From Anagrus nilaparvatae (Eukaryota > Arthropoda > Insecta > Hymenoptera > Mymaridae): a stretch of DNA of 64,000 bases. A program made the translations under genes and the position numbers. Below the pieces are notes generated by a model. That model saw only the letters and a program-made list of their open reading frames with translations. It ran no database searches and was not told where the DNA came from. The DNA is taken from contig JAKSXM010000263.1 in NCBI GenBank assembly GCA_022575985.1, positions 5,684,001 through 5,748,000 of the forward strand, read 5' to 3'. This document shows positions 55,336-64,000 of this stretch, in pieces; within the stretch, counting starts at the first letter, position 1, and every line of letters begins with the position of its first letter.

Positions 55336-55588
55336 CCTAGTCGAGAAATCTATTTTAGAAAGGTTTTATCGAATTTTAAGTTTTCGTTATATAGTTGTTC
55401 ATTCATTCGTATAACGCGAATAAAGTTCGGTTATAAGGGAATCAATTTCAGAGTGTTTTCGCAATAAAATCTAACCTAAAATTAGGAACTCACATTTTCA
55501 ATAACTAATTTCCTTCGACTCACGTACTTTTAACCTAAAATTGCATGCTTTCACGTGAAAACAGCGTGAATCAAATACAGAATAGGCC

Positions 55589-55940
55589 TGCAGCGCTGAT
55601 TTGGAATTATTACATTTTACATTTTTTACATTTTCATGTAGTCACCTTGTATAAAAATTGAATAATTGTTTACAAGTTCACTTTGTTTATTTTGTTGGTT
55701 AATAAACTATAATTAGTTATAAAACCGTAAAACCTTTATAATTATGCCGGAAAAATTTTTCATTAGTTGCTTTTTAAATAAAAATTAATTTATAATACTT
55801 TTCTTGAAATTAATTAATATTATCTAATCAATATTTTCGTATGCCCAAAATATAAACAGAGTGAACTCGGTGACGAGAAATTCGATTTTTACACAGAGTG
55901 AAAAAAATAAAAAATTATTAATAATTCCAAATCAACGCTG
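55589..55940. mobile_element. Possible MITE, CAGCGCTG ends
   Basis: cagcgctgatttggaattat at the left is matched by ataattccaaatcaacgctg at the right. Twenty-two paired bases and a 350-bp span suggest a MITE. No target duplication is seen, and internal sequence is featureless. Confidence 0.45.
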
Positions 55941-56160
55941 GTGCTCTCTGAATTTACCAGCACTGATAATAGTCGGGGCCTAGGTGTAAAAAAAGGCCAA
56001 ACCTCTGAAAACCACGACCCTGGCTGACTTACGATGAAACGTATGGGAATCTCTTCAGATAGGCCTAAAGAAAATTGTATACAATGAATAAACTTGCGCT
56101 GGTGAAAATTGGGTGAAATTACCCCCAATTTCCCCCTCCCCTTAAGCCCTAAAATTTAAA

Positions 56161-56560
56161 TTGATCTTTTTTGTAAATTTAACGACCCCTAGTAGGTTTT
56201 TTGGCTCACTGAACACGAATATGATATCGGTTTTTACTGAAAATGATTCAGTTGCCCACAATAGGCAACTTCAGGTTAATTTTTGGGTATTTCTAAATAG
56301 ATCTTTTTTAGTAATTTTAACGACCCCCAATAGGTTTTTTGGGTCACTGAACACGAATATGATATCGGTTTTTACCGAAAATGATTCAGTTGCCCACATT
56401 AGGCAACTTCAGGTTAATTTTTGGGTATTTTTAAATAGATCTTTTCTTGTATATTTAACGACCCCCAGTAGGTTTTTTGGGTCACTGATCACGAATGTGA
56501 TATCGGTTTTCATTAAAAATGCTTGAGGTGCCCACAATCGGCAACTTCAGGCGTTTTCAT
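56161..56560 (+). repeat. 138-bp satellite-like array, plus block (3 copies)
   Basis: Three monomers of about 140 bp begin near 56181, 56321 and 56461. Each contains aacgacccc, gtaggttttttgggtcactg, acacgaatatgatatcggtt and the hairpin gttgcc-caca-taggcaac. The reading frame happens to be open through all three (a repeated FFGSLNTNMISVF string), but this is a property of the repeat and not evidence of a gene. Confidence 0.9.
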
Positions 56561-57239
56561 TCACTTTAACGACCCTTAGTAGGTTTTTTTGGTCGCAAAA
56601 TCCTAATTTCATGCAGAAAATTATATTTAAGGGTTGCAACCCCCGGATTTTAAAGAAAGCACTAAAAAATGTCTCGTTCTTAATAAATCTCAACAGCATA
56701 AAGATTGACCTGTGATGCGAAGGTACGACTTTTTCATATTTACTTTTGTGTTCATCTGCAAGTTTACAAAATGCATCCATAACTCTGTATGCAGCTTTTA
56801 ACTAAAATTAAAACAAAAAAAAAGAACTTATATAATTAATAAAACTTCAAAATGAATAAATTTGATTTTTATTTGACTTTTTCTTTACGTATTAAAAAAT
56901 ATTAAGGTTGAATCAGGTGGATAATAATTTCATTTTTTTATTTAAAATTTCTGGAAATCTAAACTTCTGGAATCTTTAATTCTTATAGGAATTTATCAAG
57001 TTATATGTCCCTTAGAATTTTTAAAAAAAATTTTGTACAATTATTGACAGCAGACGGAGACATTAGAGCTTGAAATTTCGTTTATTTTTCAGCTACTAAA
57101 TTAATCAAGACTTTTTTATAAAGCTTCTAATTTTAAAAATCTGTGAATATAATATTTAGGACATTATTTAGCATCGATTCACTGAAAAAATTTCATTTTC
57201 TAACAATAATTTAAAATACTAGATACAGATAAAGAGTGA
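56561..57239. other. Spacer between the two satellite blocks
   Basis: Contains a possible minus-strand exon at 56801-56710 (acceptor ttttag, donor gtcaat, reading LKAAYRVMDAFCKLADEHKS) that I do not recognise, and at 56990-57190 a fragment of the old repeat seen at 7640-7850. Confidence 0.35.
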
Positions 57240-58370
57240 CCCAAAAAACTAAAGGTCGTTAAAATTACAAAAAAAGATCTATTTAAAAATTCCCAAAAAT
57301 TAACCTGAAGTTGCCAATTGTGGGCAACTTAATCATTTTCGTTAAAACCCGATATCATATTCGTGATCAGTGACCCAGAAAACCTACTAGGGGTCGTTAA
57401 AATTACAAAAAAAGATCTATTTAAAAATACCTAAAAATTAACCTGAAGTTGCCTATTGTGGGCAACTGAATCATTTTCGTTAAAACGCGATATCATATTC
57501 GTGTTCAGTGACCCAAAAAACCTACTAGGGGTCGTTAAAATTACAAAAAAAAGATCTATTTAATAATACCCAAAGATTCACCTGAAGTTGCCTATTGTAG
57601 GCAACTGAATCATTTTCGGTAAAACCCGATATCATATTCGTGTTCAGTGACCCAAAAACCTACTAGTGGTCGTTAATATTACAAAAAAGATCTATTTAAA
57701 AATACCCAAAAATTAACCTGAAGTTGCCTATTGTGGGCAACTGAATCATTTTCGGTAAAACCCGATAACATATTCGTGTTCAGTGACTCAAAAAACCTAC
57801 TAGGGATCGTTAAAATTACAAAAAAAGATCTATTTAAAAATAACTAAAAATTACCCTGAAGTTGCCTATTGTGGGCAACTAAATCATTTTCGTTAAAACC
57901 CGATATCATATTTGTGTTCAGTGACCTAAAAAACCTACTAGGGGTCGTTAAAATTACAAAAAAAGATCTATTTAAAAATACCCAAAAATTAACCTGAAGT
58001 TGCCTATTATGGGCAACTAAATCATTTTCGTTAAAACCCGATATCATATTCGTGTTCAGTGACCCAAAAAACCTACTAGGGATCGTTAAAATTACAAAAA
58101 AAGATCTATTTAAAAATAACTAAAAATTAACCTGAAGTTGCCTATTGTGGGCAACTAAATCATTTTCGTTAAAACCCGATATCATATTCTTGTTCAGCGA
58201 CCCAAAAAATCTTATAGGGGTCGTTAAAATTACAAAAAAAGATTTATTTAAAAATACCTAAAAATTAACCTGAAGTTGCCTATTGTGGGCAACTGAATCA
58301 TTTTCGGTAAAACCCGATATCATATTTGTGTTCAGTGACCCAAAAAACCTACCAGGGGTCGCTAAATTTA
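57240..58370 (-). repeat. 138-bp satellite-like array, minus block (about 8 copies)
   Basis: The word gtcgttaa(a) recurs at 57393, 57531, 57669, 57806, 57944, 58082, 58220 and 58359: seven spacings of 137-139 bp. Monomers are very similar and each carries the small hairpin gttgcctattgtgggcaac. The orientation is opposite to the block at 56161-56560. Confidence 0.95.
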
Positions 58371-58920
58371 CAAAAAAATATCAATTTAAATTTTAATAAC
58401 GAAAAAATAAACACATGCATAATATTAACATTTTTATAGTATAGAAATAATATAAAAATTGACGCGCGTCCGTAAAATTGGGATAACTTTGTTAAAAAAA
58501 AACGTAATTAAAAAATAAAATAATAGTGAAGATCCTGATGAAATTTTGAATATTATGGTCTAAGTTTTATATATATTCATAAAATCAATAAAGCGCAAAC
58601 TAACTCACCTTAGATCATTTTCCTGCGGGGATATAACTTGAGTAAAGCATGCTAACGCATGCTTCACTCAGACTAATTATTAGTATAAGAGTAATAATTA
58701 TTTTTATAACATAACAATAAAACAGTAAAAAAACAGTATAAAAATTGTTTCTGTTCCAAATTATGAAATACAATTTCTGAATTTACTATAATTAATAAAC
58801 ACGATCTAATATATAAAACAGAAGACATTATTTTTATTATGATTGACAGATCTGAGCCCCTCTTTATAACACAGAATAATTAAAAAAGTAACCTATTGAG
58901 ATTTTGATGTTAAAATAATA
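58371..58920. other. AT-rich stretch
   Basis: No gene recognised. A short hairpin tgagtaaagcatgc / gcatgcttcactca lies at 58640-58672. Confidence 0.45.
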
Positions 58921-59378
58921 GTTTTCCTTATAAGTTTGCAAAGTAATACTTCGCCAATCGGAAGACGAAATAGGGATATAGAGGCATTAGGCATTTGGCC
59001 GCTAGTTCTCCAAATGAGTATTTCTCCTTTCCATTTGGCGATTTATTAAACTTGTGCACGAATAAGGAAATAGACTTTTTTAATGACGTCGACAAATTTT
59101 AAGTCTTTGCAAATCGCAATTTACGAAATAACTGGACTTAAATAATATAAAAAATCTAATTTGTTTTACAATAGTTAACGTTTTTTAAAATTATAAAAAA
59201 ATAATTCATATATAGAATTTGACCAACAGCTTGACCACCAATTCTCCCGGCTATACCTCCAAGTGAAAGATATTCGTGGCTGAGGCAGTGGTTAGGGTCA
59301 TAGCTTAAATTAAGATATAAAACTAAACAATGCACAAAGTCATGGCCAGCTTTATTATGCCCACTGTTCTCATCCAAC
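58921..59378 (-). CDS. Unrecognised coding-like segments
   Basis: On the minus strand, 59377-59190 reads DENSGHNKAGHDFVHCLVLY, then NLSYDPNHCLSHEYLSLGG, and 59095-58925 reads SLFVHKFNKSPNGKEKYSFG and LAAKCLMPLYPYFVFRLAKY. Both have normal amino-acid composition, unlike the AT-rich noise around them, so they may be exons of a real or dead gene. No motif is recognised and splice sites are not settled. Confidence 0.3.
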
Positions 59379-59601
59379 AGTGCGTAAAGTTAAGTATAAA
59401 CGCATGTATTACGAATGTCTCGTGAATTTGGTTTGCAAAGGCAAGCTTTGACGACAGAATTAAAAAAAATATCTTTATTTATTTTAATGAATCTTAAAAA
59501 GTTTGTTCTGAATTATTCTGTGCTGCAAAGGGACATTTTTTGTAATCAAAAAAATCTCTTTGGAAATTTTGGTCTTAGGAATAAATAATTAATACAGAAA
59601 A

Positions 59602-59817
59602 TTCATACAACATACATTTTCTGGTGGCTCATCATCATCATTAATTTGCAATATTGAAGGCGAAACTTCATCTGAATCTCCTTCACTTTTATTCTCTAAA
59701 ATGTGATCTTCAGATACTGCTTCTTGAAATGTAAAGTCTTTATGGTCCTCATCAGGTACCTCTTGATCACTATCTGATGAAGACTTTTCAATTCTTGTCT
59801 GCTTCTTTTTCAGCACT
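59602..59817 (-). CDS. Acidic exon candidate
   Basis: After a catgtttag acceptor the minus strand is open through KKKQTRIEKSSSDSDQEVPD and ENKSEGDSDEVSPSILQIND to a GTATGT donor after PPEN. It is a Ser/Glu/Asp-rich disordered segment of unknown function. It could belong to the same transcript as the segments at 58921-59378. Confidence 0.4.
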
Positions 59818-60379
59818 AAACATGCATATAATATTATACAATTATGCATATACGTAAATACATATAAAATACATATATTATATATTAGCCTGGTAGTTTT
59901 ATTAAAAATTCGTTTGCATTTATAATTACTGGGTGAAAACAGTTGCCGATTAACAGAAAAATAAGATTCCCAATTTATAGGTCATTAAATGACTCTTAAG
60001 TATTGCCATCAAATATATGGGCTATTATGGAAAAAAATTTTGGTCCTATAACCACACTATGCATTTGGTGTCAACACTTAAGAATAATTAAATGAGCCAT
60101 AATTATGGTAATCCGTTTTTTTTTTTGGTAATTTGGTAACCCGGTATTCATAAAACCAAGCAACTTTTTATAAATGACTACTATTAGTAAGGGTATTTTC
60201 AAATGGTACGTATATGAAATTTATGATTGGTTTTTAAAATCAGTGTTAAAATATTTTCTCCTGAAAGTGCTATTAAAAATAAGCCTCCATGCAAATTTTT
60301 AGCTCCATAGTTTACATCCTCGATTTTTGACATTTCCATTCTTTTGAATTCTTTAACAAAAAAGAGCTAACTTGTCTTA

Positions 60380-60785
60380 TTTTTTGGTTCCTCAATGAGG
60401 AACCATTGTGATGGGTCAAATTTTGGTTTTTGATTTTTTGGCATATAAGCACGTTTTCAGACCTCAGGAAGCTAAAAAACAGGTTTTTAAAGGAGTCTGT
60501 ATGTGTGTGTGTTTGTGTGTGTGTGTACGTATGTAACCGGTGATATGTCACAAACATTATTGACCTAATTTTTTTATCAAAAATTTTTTCACCAAAAAAT
60601 CTCAAACTACTTTTTTTTTTTTATTTGGAGGTAATACCTCATTTATTTCCATGAAAGTACTTATATTTGGAAGTATGATTTTCACTTGATATCTCTAATC
60701 TGATAATTAATTTTTTGAAAACTTTTTTCCCAAAATTTTCGTCACAAAAAAATACAAAAAACTAAATTTTTTTTCTTTTTCGACG
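60380..60785 (-). mobile_element. HINE-like element H4, 3' part
   Basis: Carries the terminal hairpin ggttcctc-aat-gaggaacc (60386-60404), the aagcacgttttcagacctca block, a GT-rich microsatellite (about 60500-60526) and the first subunits. It ends abruptly at about 60785, so the 5' end is missing. Confidence 0.75.
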
Positions 60786-60799
60786 TACCCTGAGGAAAC

Positions 60800-60870
60800 G
60801 ATACTATAGAATCCAATAAAACGGTGTCCAATAGAATCCAATAGCCTATAGAATCCAATAGAATGTATAA
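60800..60870. repeat. Short tandem repeat atagaatccaata
   Basis: Five imperfect copies of tatagaatccaata follow one another directly after the truncated HINE-like element. Confidence 0.65.
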
Positions 60871-62039
60871 AAGTGGTGTTTATTCTCGTGTTGAGGTAGT
60901 ATATGCGTGGAGTGAAAAAGAGATATTTTTTTTCGGACCTCTTTCTTCTCTCACGAGTTTCGTATAAGAAATTCCAAAATGTTTTACTTATTCATTGTAA
61001 GAGATTTTAAAAGCTTAAAAAAAAAATTTACAAAACAGATTTTAATATGGTAGAACTATTTAGATTTTTACAAAAAAATTTTCTTTTAATTTTCGCATAT
61101 TTTCTCAAATTTTTCGAATTTAATATTTAAAGATTTAAAAATTGATGGATCGATTGAATTTTCCCGAAACGCTTATTTAGAGCAAATTTCTGTAGTTAAT
61201 TTTAATTCAGAAAATAAATTTTCCGATTTTCTAAAATTTCCACAATTTTAAATGTTTAATTTTTTTTTAATTTTTAAATAATCCTTTAAAACCTATTTTT
61301 TAAATTATACAAATTTTTTAATTTTCCAAAATTTTCATGATTGGCGGAGGGGGAATGAATGGAATTGCGTTCTTTTGCTTCTCTGTTGCTGCACCTCGTA
61401 GTACTATTTCGTATATGTATAACGTGGTAGGGGATAGGTATTGTGTTTGTGTGGCTGTATATATATTATGTAAGTGTTATACATGCGACTGCCTGTTGTT
61501 TTTTGAATATCATTTTATTTTGTAAGAGTATTTTTTTATGATTTCTTAGAACTTTTTTAAAGAGATACCGATACTATTTATCATGGTTTAAATATATTCT
61601 ACAAGGTTATTATATTATAATAAATAGTATTTAATATATAGTATTTAATATAGTATTTAATATGTTAAATTTATTTTTTTTCTCCATAATTATAAAATTA
61701 TACCTCGATTTATACTTAAATAATATATTTTCATAATCCATTTATTTTGATTACTTATTCAATTAAACGATTGACATTTATAAATTATCTTGAAAAAGAT
61801 AATTGAAAATTTAATTGTAAAAAAAACAGACATTTTTTATTGACTTAACTCATTCACTGACATTCCTTATCTAGAATTAAATAAAACTACGTAAATAAGG
61901 CCTAAAATCATTTTTGTGCAGGGTTTTTCCGAAAAACTAATGGCAGAAATCGATTTATCAGGGTTTCCATACATACCTGCTTTTTAGAATTTTTTTTATC
62001 ATTTTCTTGAAAAGCACTAACGCTATTTGAGAGCCGCCT
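60871..62039. other. AT-rich stretch
   Basis: No gene recognised. The frame at 61337-61525 has no motif. Near 61615-61670 the word atagtatttaatat is repeated four times. Confidence 0.45.
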
Positions 62040-63130
62040 AATGAGTTTGATTGGGCATAATTCAGGCTATTATAAATTTAGCCAAGTTATCGTCAATTTA
62101 AGATTGATTCGCTTGATTTTCATCGTAAAGTAATAATTTTTTTTTTAATCGATGCATTTTTCCCTGGCAATTCATTTCGTTATGAAAAAAAAAATCATTT
62201 TTATTGACCAAATTTAAATTTTTAGGTCAAAAGCCTTTGAAAACTGTAAGTAGCAAAATTTATTTAGTTTTTGACCTAAAAATTGAAATTTGGTCAATAA
62301 AAATGATTTCTTTCTCGACGAAATAAATACTCAGGGAAAAATTAATTGATTAAAAAGAAAAATTATTATTTTACGATGAAAATCAAGCGAGTAATGCATA
62401 TTATTGCTGAAATTTGTCTTAAAAATGATTGAAATTCAATATTGAAATATGCCTGTTTCTGAACTTAAAATATGCATCACTAGCTTGCTTTCATTGTAAA
62501 ATAATAATTTTTTTTTTTAAATTAATAAATTTTTCCCTAAGTATTCATTTCTTTAAGAGAAAGAAATCATTTTTATTGACCGAATTTCTAGGTCAAAAAA
62601 TTTGTGTTAAGTAAATTTTGCTACTTACAGTTTTCAAAGGCTTTTGAACTGAAAATTGAAATTTGGTACATAAAAATGATTTTTTTTCATAAAGAAATGA
62701 ATTGCCAGGGAAAAAGTTAATCGATTTAAAAAAAAAAAATTATTATTTTACGATAAAAATCTTTTTTAAGACGAATTTGAGCAAAATCTTAAATTGACGA
62801 TAACTTGGCTAAATTTCATCGGAAAAAGAAAAGTTTTTTTTTCTTCTGGAATGATTTTTCCCTGGAAATCAGATTTTTTTATCTATTTTTTAAAATTTTA
62901 TTTACAAAAAAATTTATTTTGAAAATTTGGAGTAGCTCAGATACGAAAAACACGGTTTTTGACATAAAAGTGGCAAAATGTTTTTGGCATCCCTCGCCGA
63001 TTTTGTGTGAACGCTTTTTTTTGCATTCTATAGGGTTCAAACTACCAGAAAATCATGGTGGTTTACATTTTCGTAAATTCACCAAAAAAAATCGAGAATT
63101 CTCGAATTGTTTGATAATATATACTAAATT
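62040..63130. repeat. Old dispersed repeat, third copy
   Basis: Matches 7040-8112 and 9972-10540 in parts: 62060-62760 repeats the passages with aatttttccctaagtattc and atgcatattattgctgaaat-type words, in both orientations, and 62930-63080 is the reverse complement of 7090-7260. The open frame at 62805-63188 follows from low complexity. Confidence 0.6.
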
Positions 63131-63135
63131 TAGTA

Positions 63136-63575
63136 CCCAGCTGTCAAGGAAACTAAGTTTCAAATCCGGGACGGATCCGTATAACTAATTTTATAATCCG
63201 TACGGATCCGTATTACTGGTAATAAACTGATCAGTATGTCACGCTTTTTTTCATCAGTAACTGATTACGCATGCGCACAAGTGGTTATAATATTTTTTTA
63301 TTTTAGCTTTGTTTTTATAAGGTTATGAAATTTGCTTTATAATTAGAAAATAATTAGTATCTTATTAAAATATGTTGGGATGAAAAAACGAATTTTTTAT
63401 TCATAAAAACATTTTTCTCAATCTCCAAAACCTGCGGGTAATGTATAAACTTCCTTTTTCATATTTTTCCTTCCGGCATCTTGGAAAATCAGAAAATACA
63501 TTAAGGTGAAAAATTGAAAATTTTTATCAATATAAACGCCTTTCTCAACCTCGAAAATCCCCTGGTAATGTTGAA
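63136..63575 (+). mobile_element. Foldback element copy, internally deleted
   Basis: Begins cccagctgtcaaggaaacta after TA (63134-63135), almost identical to the left end of the element at 24705. At about 63370 it jumps to the segment equivalent to 25660, losing about 725 bp, then follows that sequence to cccctggtaatgttgaaa and stops. The right terminus is missing. It confirms the family's left end and TA preference. Confidence 0.8.
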
Positions 63576-64000
63576 AAAAGAGGCACAACTAAAATATGTA
63601 TAAAATTGCAGTTGGAGTTATATATTATACTGTGAGAAATAGTTTCAAAAATAACAAGTTTCCAGGATAATAATAAAATGAAGTAAATCAAAAATGTATC
63701 AACAAAAATTATTTTATGAACAAATTAAACATTATTGAATGTCAAATCACCAAATTTTTTTAAACAACATTTATTCAATTGATATTCTTATAGATTACCA
63801 TTCATCGAACTCATATAGCGGTGGATGGTTATAATGAAAATATCAATCCAACTATCTAAACAGAATGTATTCTAATTTGGCACAATGATTAGTTTTCATA
63901 TATTCTACAATATGTCATCATGATTTACAATATATTAACAGCAATTCTCTTTGTCATTTACTTACTCATGAATTCTAGAAGTTCTATTTTTTTAAGAATA
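63576..64000. other. AT-rich end of window
   Basis: No recognisable feature. Confidence 0.5.

Noticed and set aside
56161..56526. 121-codon open frame with three repeats of FFGSLNTNMISVF
   Set aside because: The repeat period of about 140 bp equals the satellite monomer, and the minus-strand array gives the same peptide where the frame allows; no start context or family support.
56161..58370. CRISPR-like array because of regular spacing with small palindromes
   Set aside because: The whole 138-bp unit is repeated with no unique spacers, and the genome is eukaryotic.
62805..63188. 127-codon open frame at the edge of the last foldback copy
   Set aside because: Phe/Lys-rich low-complexity translation of the old dispersed repeat, crossing an element border at 63136.

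Overview
The window is an AT-rich (roughly 70-75% A+T by eye) piece of animal nuclear DNA, almost certainly from an insect. Support comes from spliced gene fragments (a TFIID subunit TAF1 remnant, a testis-specific-type serine/threonine kinase exon), short GT-AG introns, and a dense mix of arthropod-type mobile elements: Ty1/copia, Ty3/gypsy, BEL/Pao, Polinton/Maverick, a MULE-type transposase gene, a canonical Helitron, piggyBac-like MITEs, foldback elements and Helentron/HINE-like elements. No bacterial operon, rRNA or CRISPR is present. The species cannot be named from the sequence alone.

Layout. 1-2.6 kb: gene-free DNA with a GC-rich MITE. 2.65-5.15 kb: a scrambled TAF1 remnant, minus strand, with one exon present three times in alternating orientation. 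5.8-10.5 kb: MITEs, a recombined perfect palindrome and a 1.86 kb terminal-inverted-repeat element nested in an older repeat. 11.0-18.5 kb: a multi-exon FLYWCH/MULE-transposase-like gene or recent pseudogene whose introns hold a Helitron and several MITEs. 18.7-21.2 kb: a HINE-like element split by a 2.1 kb foldback element with a clear 5-bp target duplication. 21.7-26.3 kb: a decayed copia element split by a 1.46 kb foldback element flanked by TA. 27.2-28.9 kb and 33.3-38.9 kb: two different Polinton-type family B DNA polymerases, a packaging ATPase with a ruined Walker A, a small following ORF, and a tRNA-like gene between direct repeats. A 2.2 kb HINE-like insertion lies between the ATPase and the small ORF. 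39.1-39.8 kb: BEL/Pao integrase fragment. 42.8-44.3 kb: a candidate gene of tiny, mostly phase-1 exons, one of whose introns is a perfect hairpin from splice site to splice site. 44.3-46.0 kb: Ty3/gypsy pol. 46.85-47.5 kb: kinase C-lobe exon. 48-64 kb: mainly non-coding repeats, including a 138-bp hairpin-bearing tandem array in two opposite blocks, a piggyBac-like foldback element and further HINE-like copies.

No intact multi-gene pathway is present. The most useful signals are structural: an introner-like hairpin intron in a microexon gene, a HINE-like family built of 157-bp subunits arranged in 470-bp higher-order repeats, a satellite that shares sequence with a nearby MITE, and several precisely dated nestings (element inside element with target duplications). 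Nearly all element coding regions carry stops or frameshifts and look inactive.
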